The translations under genes were made by a program, and so were the position numbers. A stretch of DNA of 64,000 bases from Psychroflexus curvus (GTDB lineage Bacteria; Bacteroidota; Bacteroidia; Flavobacteriales; Flavobacteriaceae). Of the stretch, positions 16,860 through 26,500 are shown piece after piece; position 1 is the stretch's first letter; every line of letters begins with the position of its first letter. The notes under the pieces were generated by a model. The model was given only the letters and a program-made list of their open reading frames with translations, did no database searches and was not told the DNA's origin. Location: positions 107,556 to 171,555 of the forward strand of contig NZ_JAIQZF010000007.1 of NCBI RefSeq assembly GCF_020164585.1, written 5' to 3'.

Positions 16860-19800
16860 ATGACAAAAGCTGATATTACAGAGGAAATCTCGAAAAATCC
16901 CGCCCTCAAGGAGCTCAAAGAAGCTCTGGCTTCACCGGATAACCCATCCATATTCTTAAAAGGTCTCGTAGGTTCTGCAGTGTCTTTTGTTCAGGCAGAA
17001 GCCTTCCTTTCTTCCGAAAGGCCTTTCCTTTTGATTTTCAACGACAAGGAAGAAGCCGCTTACCATCTTAATGATCTTGAGCAACTGGTAGATGAAAAAA
17101 ATGTATTGTTCTATCCGGGGAGCTACAGAAGACCCTACCAGATTGAAGAAACCGACAATGCCAATGTACTGTTAAGGTCTGAAGTGCTTAACCGAATCAA
17201 CTCCAGAAAAAAACCTTCCATCATCGTTACCTATCCTGAGGCGCTTTTTGAAAAAGTAGTGACCAAAAAGGAGCTGGATCGCACGATTTTAAAAATAAAA
17301 GTAAACGACGAACTCTCTCTCGATTTTGTCAATGAAGTCCTTTTTGAATATAGATTTAAGCGCGTTGATTTTGTGACCGAACCCGGAGAATTTTCAGTAA
17401 GAGGCGGAATCATAGATGTGTTTTCTTTCAGTAATGACGAGCCTTACCGTATCGAATTTTTTGGGGATGAAGTGGATAGTATACGGGCTTTTGATGTGGA
17501 AACGCAGTTATCGACCAAGCAGAAAAAGCGGATCGACATTATGCCAAATGTTGAAAAAAAACAGCTGGATGAGGTCAGAGAAACGTTTTTGGACTATATC
17601 AGCAATTCCACCACCGTATTTGTGAAAAATATGGATGTGCTCTCCAATACGATAGATGATCTTTTTGCTAAAGCTGAAAAAGCCTTTAAAGAGCTTTCTA
17701 CCGACATTAAACACAGCAAACCCAACGAGCTTTTTTGTGAAGGTAGCCTTTTGAAAAAACAACTTCTGGACTTCAGCCTAGTTGAGCTTGGTACTCAGGC
17801 TTTTTTGAAGCCCGATCAGACCATTAGTTATCCAACGAGTCCACAGCCTTCTTTCAATAAAAAATTCGATTTACTGATTCAAGACTTGAATGCCAAACAC
17901 GAAAAGGGCTACCAGAATTGTATTCTGTGCACCAGTGACCAGCAGGCGAAACGCTTTAAAGATATTTTTGAGGATCAGGACCAGGAAGTACATTATAAAA
18001 CGCTTGTCCTTTCTATGCATGAAGGCTTTATCGATGAAGTCAATAAGCTGGTTTGCTATACCGATCATCAAATTTTTGACCGCTATCATAAGTTCCATTT
18101 GAAAAATGGCTACGCCAAAAAACAAGCCATCACCCTTAAAGAATTAACCAGTCTAGAAATTGGTGATTATGTCACTCACATCGACCACGGTATTGGAAAA
18201 TTTGGCGGACTCCAAAAAATTGATGTGGAAGGCAAAATGCAGGAAGCCGTTAAATTGATTTACGGCGACAGAGATATTCTTTACCTCAGCATCCATTCTT
18301 TGCATAAGATTTCGAAGTTCAATGGTAAGGATGGCAAGCCCCCTCAGGTCTATAAACTGGGAAGCAAAGCCTGGAAAAGCCTTAAGAAAAAAACCAAAGC
18401 CAGAGTTAAAAAAGTCGCCTTCGACCTGATTAAACTCTACGCCAAGCGACGATTGGAAAAAGGGTTTCAATACGGCCCCGATTCCTATTTGCAACACGAG
18501 CTGGAAGCTTCCTTTATTTATGAAGATACCCCAGACCAAAGCACGGCGACTCAGGATGTGAAAAGCGACATGGAAAAAGAACAACCCATGGATCGCCTGG
18601 TGTGTGGAGATGTAGGTTTTGGAAAAACAGAAGTGGCCATCCGGGCAGCTTTTAAAGCGGTAGATAACGGAAAACAGGTCGCTGTTTTGGTGCCAACCAC
18701 CATTCTCGCCTTTCAGCATCACAAAACCTTTTCTGAGCGTTTAGAAGAATTCCCAGTGACAGTGGATTACCTCAACAGATTCCGAACTGCCAAAGAACGA
18801 AGAACGGTTTTGGAAGGACTGGAAAATGGAAGCGTAGATATCGTGATTGGCACGCATCAATTGGTGAATAAAGCCGTAAAATTCAAAGACCTCGGACTTT
18901 TGATTATCGATGAGGAGCAAAAATTTGGGGTTGCGGTCAAAGATAAATTGAAAACCATCAAAGCCAATGTAGATACGCTTACACTCACAGCCACTCCTAT
19001 TCCCAGAACGCTTCAGTTTAGCCTGATGGCGGCAAGAGATTTATCGACCATCAAAACACCACCGCCCAACCGTTACCCGATAGAAACCCATGTGATTCGC
19101 TTTTCTGAAGATCAGATTCGAGATGCCGTGTCATACGAAATCCAAAGAGGTGGACAGGTGTTTTTTATCAACAACAGAATTGAAAACATCCAGGAAGTAG
19201 CAGGCTTGATTCAGCGACTGGTTCCCGACGCCAAAATAGGCATTGGCCACGGGCAGATGGAAGGGAAAAAACTAGAGCAATTAATGCTGAAATTCATGAA
19301 CAATGAGTTTGATGTTTTGGTGTCCACCACCATCATCGAAAGCGGTTTGGATGTGACCAACGCCAATACCATTTTGATCAACGATGCCAATAATTTCGGC
19401 ATGTCCGATCTTCACCAAATGCGTGGTCGCGTTGGCCGAAGCAACAAAAAAGCTTTTTGTTATTTGATTACTCCTCCCCTCACGATGATGACCGACGATG
19501 CCAGAAAACGTTTGACAGCTCTGGAACAGTTTTCTGATTTGGGCAGTGGCATCAACATCGCTATGAAAGATCTTGAAATTCGTGGCGCCGGGGATTTACT
19601 GGGAGGAGAACAAAGCGGGTTCATCAGTGATATCGGTTTTGATACCTACCAAAAAATTCTGAACGAAGCCATACAGGAATTGAAAGAAAACGAGTTCAAA
19701 TCTGTATATCAGGATGAAGAAAGTGAAGAGGATAAAGTCTTTGTAAAGGATGCTCAAATCGACACCGATTTCGAAATTTTGTTTCCCGATAATTATATCA

Positions 19801-20216
19801 ATAGCATCAAAGAACGCCTGAGTTTATACACAAAACTGAACAGCATTAACGACGAAGAAGGCCTTCAAAACTTTGAAAAAGAATTGAGGGACAGGTTTGG
19901 CGACTTACCAAAAGAAGCTCAGGATTTGATTAACAGCGTTCGTTTAAAATGGATTGCAGCAAGTGTCGGACTGGAAAAATTGGTTTTGAAAAAGGATAAA
20001 ATGATTGGCTATTTTCTTTCCAACCAGGACTCTGGATTTTACAATTCAGGCCGATTTAGAGAAATTCTGCAATACGTTCAATCTCATCCAAGACAGTGCC
20101 AGATGAAAGAAAAACAAACCAGAAATGGATTGCGCCTGCTATTGACATTCGACAATGTAAAATCTGTAGATAAAGCTTTGAAGTTGCTTCAGCCGCTGGA
20201 GCAAAAATCCCCCTAA
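16860..20216 (+). CDS. mfd: Transcription-repair coupling factor
   Basis: 1118 residues, the usual length. Mfd removes RNA polymerase stalled at DNA damage and recruits UvrA. The N-terminal UvrB-like domains are followed by the CarD-like polymerase-binding domain (about 440-500, LEIGDYVTHIDHGIGKFGG) and two RecA-like motor domains: Walker A GDVGFGKTEVA near 583, the DEEQ box IIDEEQKFGV, SAT-like TLTATPIPRTL, and motif VI HQMRGRVGRS. The TRCF C-terminal domain is present (from about 970). The ATG at 16860 follows a -7 box closely. A repeat-rich spacer follows its stop. Confidence 0.97.
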   Translation: MTKADITEEISKNPALKELKEALASPDNPSIFLKGLVGSAVSFVQAEAFLSSERPFLLIFNDKEEAAYHLNDLEQLVDEKNVLFYPGSYRRPYQIEETDNANVLLRSEVLNRINSRKKPSIIVTYPEALFEKVVTKKELDRTILKIKVNDELSLDFVNEVLFEYRFKRVDFVTEPGEFSVRGGIIDVFSFSNDEPYRIEFFGDEVDSIRAFDVETQLSTKQKKRIDIMPNVEKKQLDEVRETFLDYISNSTTVFVKNMDVLSNTIDDLFAKAEKAFKELSTDIKHSKPNELFCEGSLLKKQLLDFSLVELGTQAFLKPDQTISYPTSPQPSFNKKFDLLIQDLNAKHEKGYQNCILCTSDQQAKRFKDIFEDQDQEVHYKTLVLSMHEGFIDEVNKLVCYTDHQIFDRYHKFHLKNGYAKKQAITLKELTSLEIGDYVTHIDHGIGKFGGLQKIDVEGKMQEAVKLIYGDRDILYLSIHSLHKISKFNGKDGKPPQVYKLGSKAWKSLKKKTKARVKKVAFDLIKLYAKRRLEKGFQYGPDSYLQHELEASFIYEDTPDQSTATQDVKSDMEKEQPMDRLVCGDVGFGKTEVAIRAAFKAVDNGKQVAVLVPTTILAFQHHKTFSERLEEFPVTVDYLNRFRTAKERRTVLEGLENGSVDIVIGTHQLVNKAVKFKDLGLLIIDEEQKFGVAVKDKLKTIKANVDTLTLTATPIPRTLQFSLMAARDLSTIKTPPPNRYPIETHVIRFSEDQIRDAVSYEIQRGGQVFFINNRIENIQEVAGLIQRLVPDAKIGIGHGQMEGKKLEQLMLKFMNNEFDVLVSTTIIESGLDVTNANTILINDANNFGMSDLHQMRGRVGRSNKKAFCYLITPPLTMMTDDARKRLTALEQFSDLGSGINIAMKDLEIRGAGDLLGGEQSGFISDIGFDTYQKILNEAIQELKENEFKSVYQDEESEEDKVFVKDAQIDTDFEILFPDNYINSIKERLSLYTKLNSINDEEGLQNFEKELRDRFGDLPKEAQDLINSVRLKWIAASVGLEKLVLKKDKMIGYFLSNQDSGFYNSGRFREILQYVQSHPRQCQMKEKQTRNGLRLLLTFDNVKSVDKALKLLQPLEQKSP

Positions 20217-21499
20217 GTCCGCCTTAGGCGGAGAAAAGCCCCCCTAACCCCTCCCAAGGAGGGGGAACATATTCGTTAACTTTATGTCTTCGTTGTTGAC
20301 TATTCACAATCCCAGCACCGTGACTTCGATACAATTTTCTGCCGAAAATCACGCAACGCAGTCAGCCTCAGCCACCAGACTCAATTGCGATAAAATCAAT
20401 CTTTGCGAACTCTGGGTCTCCGCGGTTCATAAAAACACTTAATATCGAATACTGAATAACAAATATTGAAGTTAAAATGCCTAAGCCTAATTCCTCCCCC
20501 CCCCCTTAAAACCTCAATAACTCACAGACTCACCAACTACTGAATATCGAACACCGAATTTTGAATCTATCATTCAGCTTGCTTTAGTTGGAAAGGAGCT
20601 TTTTCAGCGACTGATGAATCTCTCGTGTCTTAAAAAGATTCCCTGCCTTTGCCAAGGAAACGCAGGCAGGCTCGTCGAAGCAGAACCCAAAATCATATGG
20701 CGTACCTAACGGCACGCTAGATAAGTGACGCATTAGTTTTTACCGATATAGAGTCCCTAGCGGGACATAACTCAAAAACTTGTGAATATATCTTTCGTGG
20801 TTTTAAACGGTCAACGCTATTTAGGGAAGGTCATTGCTCCTACAACCTACTCCCTCAATAACTCAATAACTCAAAGACTCACCAACTACTGAATACTGAA
20901 TATCGAATATAGAGCACCGACTGCTGATTCTGTCACTCAGCCTGCCCTTTCGCCTAAGGCGGGAAAAGGAGCTTTTTCAGCGATTGATGAACCTCTCATG
21001 ACTAAAACATTGACGAAGCAGAACCCAAAATCATATGGCGTACCTAACGGCACACTGGATAAGTGACGTACTGGTTTTTACAGATATAGAGTCCCTAGCG
21101 GGACACACCTCAAATACTTGTGAATACTGAATATCGAACATGAAACCCTGAATGTTGAATTGGAAATTGACTTCTCTGCTGACTCTTTTTACTCAGTCCC
21201 TAATACTGAAAGTTATAGTTCCTACGGCCGAATCCCTACCCTCTAAACCCTCACAAACTCACGGACTCAAAAACTACTAAATACTGAATATCGAATATCG
21301 AATACAGAACACCGAATTTTAAATTTATTGCTCCTACAACCTACTCCCTTCGACCTAAACCCTCAATAACTCAGTAACTCACAGACTCACCAACTACTGA
21401 ATATCGAATACAAAACACCGTATTTTAAATTTATTGCTCCTACAACCTACTCCCTACGACCTAAACCCTCATACCCTCAATAACTCACAGACTCAAAAA
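20217..21499. repeat. Repeat-rich non-coding region
   Basis: No gene is visible in 1.28 kb. The region is built of dispersed elements: (1) GAATATCGAATA-type runs ending ACACCGAATTTT (near 20440, 20540, 20890, 21280, 21400); (2) AATAACTCACAGACTCA-type runs (near 20515, 20860, 21250, 21370, 21480), the last running into the rmlD stop; (3) a block of about 200 bp present twice, 20570-20790 and 20930-21125, carrying AGGAGCTTTTTCAGCGA and the GTACCTAACGGCAC / GTCCCTAGCGGGAC pair; (4) GC-rich palindromes at 20218-20232, 20641-20670 and 20940-20964; (5) the CCCCTCCC...GGAGGGG hairpin at 20248-20265. Confidence 0.9.
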
Positions 21500-22351
21500 C
21501 TACTCCCCTTCCTTCAACAACCCCACAAGACTTTCCCTCCAATGCGGGATTTTGGTCTCAAACGTAGTCTCAATTTTAGTTTTGTTCAAAACACTAAATT
21601 TTGGTCGTTTAGCTTTGGTAGGGTAAGAAAATGTGGCTTTTAAACTGACTTCCTTCTCAAGCTGTTTCGCTTCCAAAATCAGTCGGGCAAAATCATACCA
21701 GGTGGCTTCTCCGGTGTTGCTGTAATGGTAAAGCCCATAAGCCTCGGAGTCTGCGGTGATCAAATTCAGAATAAATTCTGCTAAGTCGTTAGCATTGGTG
21801 GGCGTCCCAATTTGCTCGGTTGTGATGTTGAGTTCTGCACGATCTTCAGCTTTTTTCAGAATGGTATTGAAGAAATTATGACCAAATTCAGAATACAGCC
21901 AGCTTGTTCTCAGGATAAAAAATGCATCCATATATTCTGAAACCATAGTTTCACCCTGAAGCTTGGACGCCCCGTAAACATTGATTGGATTTTCTGAATC
22001 CGTTTCCAGATAGGGACTCAGTTTCAAACCATCGAACACATAATCCGTAGAGACATGAACGAGTTTGGTTTGGTAACTCTTACAAAGTCTGGACAGTGAT
22101 TTTACTGCTTCAGAATTCACCAGAAATGCCAGGTTTTCGTAATCTTCGGCTGCTTCTACGTTGGTGTAGGCCGCACAATTGACGCAAAAATCAGGTTGAT
22201 GTTCTTTGAAGTAAGTCTTTAAAGCCTCTTCAGAAGTGATATCCAAGGTCTGTGAAGTTTCAAACAGAAATTCAATTCCAGTAGTAGTTTTGGACTGCTT
22301 CTGAAGGCATTTCCCCAGTTGTCCGTTGGCGCCTGTGACTAAAACTTTCAT
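21500..22351 (-). CDS. rmlD: dTDP-4-dehydrorhamnose reductase
   Basis: 283 residues, an SDR enzyme for the last step to dTDP-L-rhamnose. The N-terminal nucleotide-binding loop is VTGANGQLGKCL, the middle contains VHVSTDYVFDG and the active-site YGASKLQGE (Tyr-x-x-x-Lys), and FILRTSWLYSEFG is typical of RmlD. Its start overlaps the rmlC stop by four bases (ATGA type). It is the last of four rml genes; its stop codon lies in a dispersed repeat, so the C terminus (VGLLKEGE) is directly next to non-coding repeats. Confidence 0.95.
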   Translation of the reverse strand: MKVLVTGANGQLGKCLQKQSKTTTGIEFLFETSQTLDITSEEALKTYFKEHQPDFCVNCAAYTNVEAAEDYENLAFLVNSEAVKSLSRLCKSYQTKLVHVSTDYVFDGLKLSPYLETDSENPINVYGASKLQGETMVSEYMDAFFILRTSWLYSEFGHNFFNTILKKAEDRAELNITTEQIGTPTNANDLAEFILNLITADSEAYGLYHYSNTGEATWYDFARLILEAKQLEKEVSLKATFSYPTKAKRPKFSVLNKTKIETTFETKIPHWRESLVGLLKEGE

Positions 22352-22896
22352 GGGTTTAAATAGGTTTCAAGGGTGGGTAAATTTTGGTCTTTTTCTGAAA
22401 CGATTTGATCTTTCTTCGGAATTTGCCAGTCGATATCTAAAGTTTTATCATTAAACAAAATACCGCTTTCTGAAGCTTTATGGTAATAATTGTCGCATTT
22501 GTAAACGAAAATCACATCATCCGAAAGACAGGCAAAGCCATGTGCAAAGCCTCTGGGGACATAGAGTTGATGATTGTTTTCGCCAGTCAATACATAACTG
22601 AATTGTTTTAAATACGTTTCTGAATCCGGTCGCATATCTACCACCACATCGAGCACTTTGCCTTTCGCAACTCGTATCAATTTGGCCTGAGCAAAGCCTC
22701 CGGTTTGAAAATGAAGTCCGCGAATGGTTCCATACTGTGAAATAGACTGATTGTCCTGGACAAATTCAATGTCTATACCTGTATTTACTTCAAAGTCTTT
22801 TTGATTAAAACTCTCAAAAAAACTTCCTCTCTCATCTTCGAAAACTGAGGGTTCAATAACAAAACAGTCTTTAAGTGGTGATTGTTTAACCGTCAT
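22348..22896 (-). CDS. rmlC: dTDP-4-dehydrorhamnose 3,5-epimerase
   Basis: 182 residues, a cupin fold enzyme. Motifs: FEDERGSFFESFN, FVQDNQSISQYGTIRGLHFQ, a catalytic His in GLHFQ (about residue 62), VVVDMRPDSETY and LYVPRGFAHGF. It inverts carbons 3 and 5 of the keto sugar. It follows rmlA with no gap and is co-transcribed with it. Confidence 0.95.
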   Translation of the reverse strand: MTVKQSPLKDCFVIEPSVFEDERGSFFESFNQKDFEVNTGIDIEFVQDNQSISQYGTIRGLHFQTGGFAQAKLIRVAKGKVLDVVVDMRPDSETYLKQFSYVLTGENNHQLYVPRGFAHGFACLSDDVIFVYKCDNYYHKASESGILFNDKTLDIDWQIPKKDQIVSEKDQNLPTLETYLNP

Positions 22897-23757
22897 TTAT
22901 TTTGGATTTATATTTTTAGCATAGCCGCTTTTTAAAAAGGGCTCTGTGATTTTCTTAAGTTGCTCTTTTGAAATAAAGCCCATTTTATAGGCAGTTTCTT
23001 CAATGGAACCAATCTTAAGGCCCTGGCGTTCCTCAATAACCTCTACAAATTGAGACGCCTGCATCAGAGAATTGAAGGTGCCTGTATCCAGCCAGGCTGT
23101 GCCTTTATCTAAAATACTGACACTCAGTTTTCCTTTTTGGAGATAGGCATTGTTCACATCGGTGATTTCAAGTTCTCCGCGTTCACTTGGCTGGATAGAC
23201 TTGGCAATACGGACAACGTCATTATCGTAGAAATAAATGCCGGGCACGGCATAATTCGACTTGGGCTGTCTTGGTTTTTCTTCAATAGAAATCACCTGTC
23301 CGCTATGATCAAAATCTACCACCCCGTAACGTTCCGGATCGTAAACGTGATAGGCGTAAATAATACCTCCGTCTGGATTGGTATTGTCTTGTAAGAGCTG
23401 GTCTAAACCTGTTCCGTAGAAAATATTATCTCCCAGAATCAAAGCGACTTTATCGTCTCCTATAAAATCTTCGGCGATGATAAAAGCCTCGGCCAGTCCG
23501 TTGGGTTCTGCCTGTACCGCATAGTCAAATTGGCATCCCAAAGCTGAACCATCTCCAAGCAATTTTTCAAAAAGCGGTAAATCGTTAGGTGTCGAAATGA
23601 TCAGGATTTCGCGGATTCCTGCTGACATCAAAGTTGACAAGGGATAATAAATCATCGGCTTATCATAGACAGGCATCAACTGCTTACTTACCGCAAGCGT
23701 TAAGGGATGAAGTCGAGTGCCGGATCCTCCTGCTAAAACAATTCCTTTCATGCTCAT
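22897..23757 (-). CDS. rmlA: Glucose-1-phosphate thymidylyltransferase
   Basis: 286 residues. It joins glucose-1-phosphate and dTTP. The N-terminal signature [16 protein letters not shown] and the following [18 protein letters not shown] are diagnostic, as are LGDNIFYG and [10 protein letters not shown]. Two ATGs are possible (23757 and 23751); the first forms an ATGA overlap with the rmlB stop, which suggests translational coupling and is taken here. Confidence 0.96.
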   Translation of the reverse strand: MSMKGIVLAGGSGTRLHPLTLAVSKQLMPVYDKPMIYYPLSTLMSAGIREILIISTPNDLPLFEKLLGDGSALGCQFDYAVQAEPNGLAEAFIIAEDFIGDDKVALILGDNIFYGTGLDQLLQDNTNPDGGIIYAYHVYDPERYGVVDFDHSGQVISIEEKPRQPKSNYAVPGIYFYDNDVVRIAKSIQPSERGELEITDVNNAYLQKGKLSVSILDKGTAWLDTGTFNSLMQASQFVEVIEERQGLKIGSIEETAYKMGFISKEQLKKITEPFLKSGYAKNINPK

Positions 23758-24773
23758 GAATTCTGAAGTTGGTTATATTTTTCAAGATACCATTTCACTG
23801 TTTTTAGGATGCCTGTTTCAAAGGTCTCATCTGCTTTCCATCCTAATTCAATTTCGATTTTAGTTGCATCTATCGCATAGCGAAAATCATGACCAGGCCT
23901 GTCTGTAACGTAGTTAATCAACTCTTTATGAGGCGCCTGTTCTGGCCTCAACTCATCTAGTAGCTCGCAAATTCTGTTAGCGATATAAATATTTTGTCGC
24001 TCGTTTTTACCTCCAATATTGTAGGTTTCACCTAGCTTTCCAGAATGTAGGGCAATGTCAATTCCTTTGCAGTGATCGTCCACATACAGCCAGTCTCTCA
24101 CGTTTTTACCATCACCATAAATGGGAATGGGCTGCTTCTGAATTGCTTTTCGAATAATAGTTGGAATCAGCTTTTCATCGTGCTGGTGAGGCCCATAGTT
24201 ATTAGAACAATTGGTGGTGATCACCGGAAAACCATAGGTGTGAAAATAACTTCTGGCAATCATATCGGAGGAGGCTTTTGAAGCGCTGTACGGACTGTTT
24301 GGAGCGTAAGGGGTATCTTCTGTAAATAAGCTGTTGTCATCTTCTAAAGTTCCATACACCTCATCGGTGGACACATGAAGGAACCTCGAGTTTTCGAATC
24401 CGGTTCTGAACTTGAAAGGCGATTCCATCCACAGCAGGTAAGCCTGATGCAATAAATTGAAAGTTCCGGTAATGTTTGTTTTTATAAAGGCATCGGGGTT
24501 GGTAATCGAGTTATCGACATGAGATTCTGCAGCAAAATGAATAACCTTTTCAAATTTATAAGTTGAAAATAAATTGTTTAGCAGCTCAATATCACAAATA
24601 TCCCCTTCAATAAAGCTGTAATTTTTATATTCTGAAACCTGAATATTATCCAAATTCCCTGCATAAGTCAGTTGGTCCAGGTTGACAAAATGGTACTTTT
24701 TTTCAGGAACGTAAAGGTTTAGAAAGTTGGATCCAATAAATCCTGCACCACCTGTCACAAGGATATTTTTCAT
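23754..24773 (-). CDS. rmlB: dTDP-glucose 4,6-dehydratase
   Basis: 339 residues, extended SDR family. The NAD loop is [11 protein letters not shown], then [12 protein letters not shown], the catalytic [11 protein letters not shown] with YSASKASSD, and [14 protein letters not shown]. It makes the 4-keto-6-deoxy sugar. In transcription order the cluster is rmlB-A-C-D, in a row with three upstream genes, starting three bases after the stop of the DUF6909 gene. Confidence 0.97.
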   Translation of the reverse strand: MKNILVTGGAGFIGSNFLNLYVPEKKYHFVNLDQLTYAGNLDNIQVSEYKNYSFIEGDICDIELLNNLFSTYKFEKVIHFAAESHVDNSITNPDAFIKTNITGTFNLLHQAYLLWMESPFKFRTGFENSRFLHVSTDEVYGTLEDDNSLFTEDTPYAPNSPYSASKASSDMIARSYFHTYGFPVITTNCSNNYGPHQHDEKLIPTIIRKAIQKQPIPIYGDGKNVRDWLYVDDHCKGIDIALHSGKLGETYNIGGKNERQNIYIANRICELLDELRPEQAPHKELINYVTDRPGHDFRYAIDATKIEIELGWKADETFETGILKTVKWYLEKYNQLQNS

Positions 24774-24776
24774 GGT

Positions 24777-26477
24777 TTAGGAGTTTAGATTCTGAATAGC
24801 ATCACTAAAAATCTGTTCTAATATTTTTTCAGTAATTAAATAAGTAGGTCTCACGCCTGCAGTTCCAAGTCCTCCGGAAGCTAATGTGCTTCCTGTCTCT
24901 AAAGGATTATCACTGGCGTAATAGGCATATCTTAATTTAACTTCAGGAGAAATATTCCCCCTCAACCTGGCCGCAGCTTGTATGGCTTTTTGGTAGTGGG
25001 CTCCTTCCATTTCAAGGCCGATAACATTCCATGTCGAATCATGGAAAAACTTCAGCAAGTCTCTATTCTGAAGTGAAGTTCCTAAAACAGTCACCATAGA
25101 TCCGTCAAAAACTCGTAAGCCCTGATCCTCAAAATCAGATTTTTTTAATTCATTATAGAACGGATAATTATCTGCTGTCCCTTCAAATAAATGAGCATCT
25201 GGAATCATCAAGTCTCCTTTTCCACCTTCCAGAATTCCTGCTTTCCCCATAATTGATATGGAGTCTACATTCATTGAAATTTTGTCTTCTTCTTTGAAAG
25301 GTTTTAGAAGCTCGTCCATGGTTTCATAAGCCTGCTCACCAAAGGCATAATCCATCACAATGATAACCGGCGCATCTTCTTTTCCATTGAGATTGCTGTC
25401 TCCTTTATAATGGCTCAACTTAGCAAGATCGAAGATCTGAACATCAATGTTGGTTCCACTTGTATCATACAGCTCAATCATTCCTTCTTCTTTGGCTTTT
25501 TTGATAACCGTTTGCCTTAATTCCTCGTTTTTAGCATTACTCAGTTGTTCATAAACTTCAAAATTGGATTTTTCTTCGAGTAATTCTTTTAAAGCAATCG
25601 GTGAGAAAAGCGTGTTCATCACAGAGTGCATATTGGCACTGATGATGTGTAATTCCCTATTTAACAAGCCATGCTCATGCAAGGTTTTCTTGATGTTATC
25701 TGCCCAGACTTCTCCGTGGATATGATGCCCTAAACGTTCACGAACAATCGGGCTAAAGGTAATAACACGCTTATCGCCGTGAATAACTTCACGAATAGCC
25801 AGTTTCCCTAGATTATGAATAAGATGTAGAAACTTATGAGGGTTATCTTTGGTTGCAAATCTGTCATAAACTTGATTGATTTCAGCAAAGGTTCTTCCTA
25901 AAATATTGGCGGTGTGTGTTATGGCAATTTCTTTTTCCTTCTGGTTTAAATCGCCTTCTTTTAAAACTGCTCCGCTTAGTTTTTCCCAATCTCTTGAAGT
26001 CTGCCCAGCTTCGTTAATCACTACATTCTGCATGATTTTATGAGACTCGATAAACATAAACGTAAGGTGTGTCAGGATATCATAGATTTCAGATCGGCCA
26101 CGGGTGATTTCAATGTTCATTTGTTCCTCATCAATCCGGTAGCAATTCCTTCTTCGCTTTGGGGGAACAATAGGTTTAAAGTGTGAATCGGAGTAGCCTT
26201 CATCACTGGTGAGATTGATAAAACTACATTCTTCAATGCCTTCAGGCAACCTTTCGATAATGTACTGAAGTCCACTGAGCTCAACCTTGGATTCTGCAAT
26301 CGTACCATAAATTTCTGGTCGAAGGGTGAGCAAGGCTTCACGCAAAGTTTCGCCGGAAACCCCCATGGGTTTATAAAACCCTCTTATAAAAAGGTGTCTC
26401 ATGGTGATGTACATGCGCTCTATGGCATTGGTGCTTTCCTGCGCTCTATTTCTGCCTATGTTGAAAGATTCTCTCAT
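24777..26477 (-). CDS. DUF6909 family protein with nucleoside-phosphorylase-like end
   Basis: 566 residues. The N-terminal region (MRESFNIGRNRAQESTNAIERMYITMRH...) is a family I recall as DUF6909, without known function. The last 90 residues contain GLEMEGAHYQKA (about 487-498) and AYYASDNPL (about 518-526), which resemble the substrate-binding Met-Glu and Ser-Asp elements of the nucleoside phosphorylase/nucleosidase superfamily (VEMEGAA ... SDxA). That resemblance is my inference by eye. There is no signal peptide. The gene is three bases from rmlB and 23 from the GH3-like gene, so it belongs to the envelope/rhamnose operon. Confidence 0.7.
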   Translation of the reverse strand: MRESFNIGRNRAQESTNAIERMYITMRHLFIRGFYKPMGVSGETLREALLTLRPEIYGTIAESKVELSGLQYIIERLPEGIEECSFINLTSDEGYSDSHFKPIVPPKRRRNCYRIDEEQMNIEITRGRSEIYDILTHLTFMFIESHKIMQNVVINEAGQTSRDWEKLSGAVLKEGDLNQKEKEIAITHTANILGRTFAEINQVYDRFATKDNPHKFLHLIHNLGKLAIREVIHGDKRVITFSPIVRERLGHHIHGEVWADNIKKTLHEHGLLNRELHIISANMHSVMNTLFSPIALKELLEEKSNFEVYEQLSNAKNEELRQTVIKKAKEEGMIELYDTSGTNIDVQIFDLAKLSHYKGDSNLNGKEDAPVIIVMDYAFGEQAYETMDELLKPFKEEDKISMNVDSISIMGKAGILEGGKGDLMIPDAHLFEGTADNYPFYNELKKSDFEDQGLRVFDGSMVTVLGTSLQNRDLLKFFHDSTWNVIGLEMEGAHYQKAIQAAARLRGNISPEVKLRYAYYASDNPLETGSTLASGGLGTAGVRPTYLITEKILEQIFSDAIQNLNS

Positions 26478-26500
26478 ATATGTCTTATTGTCTTTTTAAT

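Noticed and set aside
18153..18722. 189-codon reverse frame inside mfd
   Set aside because: Lies fully within mfd on the opposite strand; mfd is conserved, so this is a shadow.
20217..21499. Possible CRISPR array or broken genes
   Set aside because: The repeats are of several families and irregular spacing, without cas genes; no continuous reading frame resembles a known protein.
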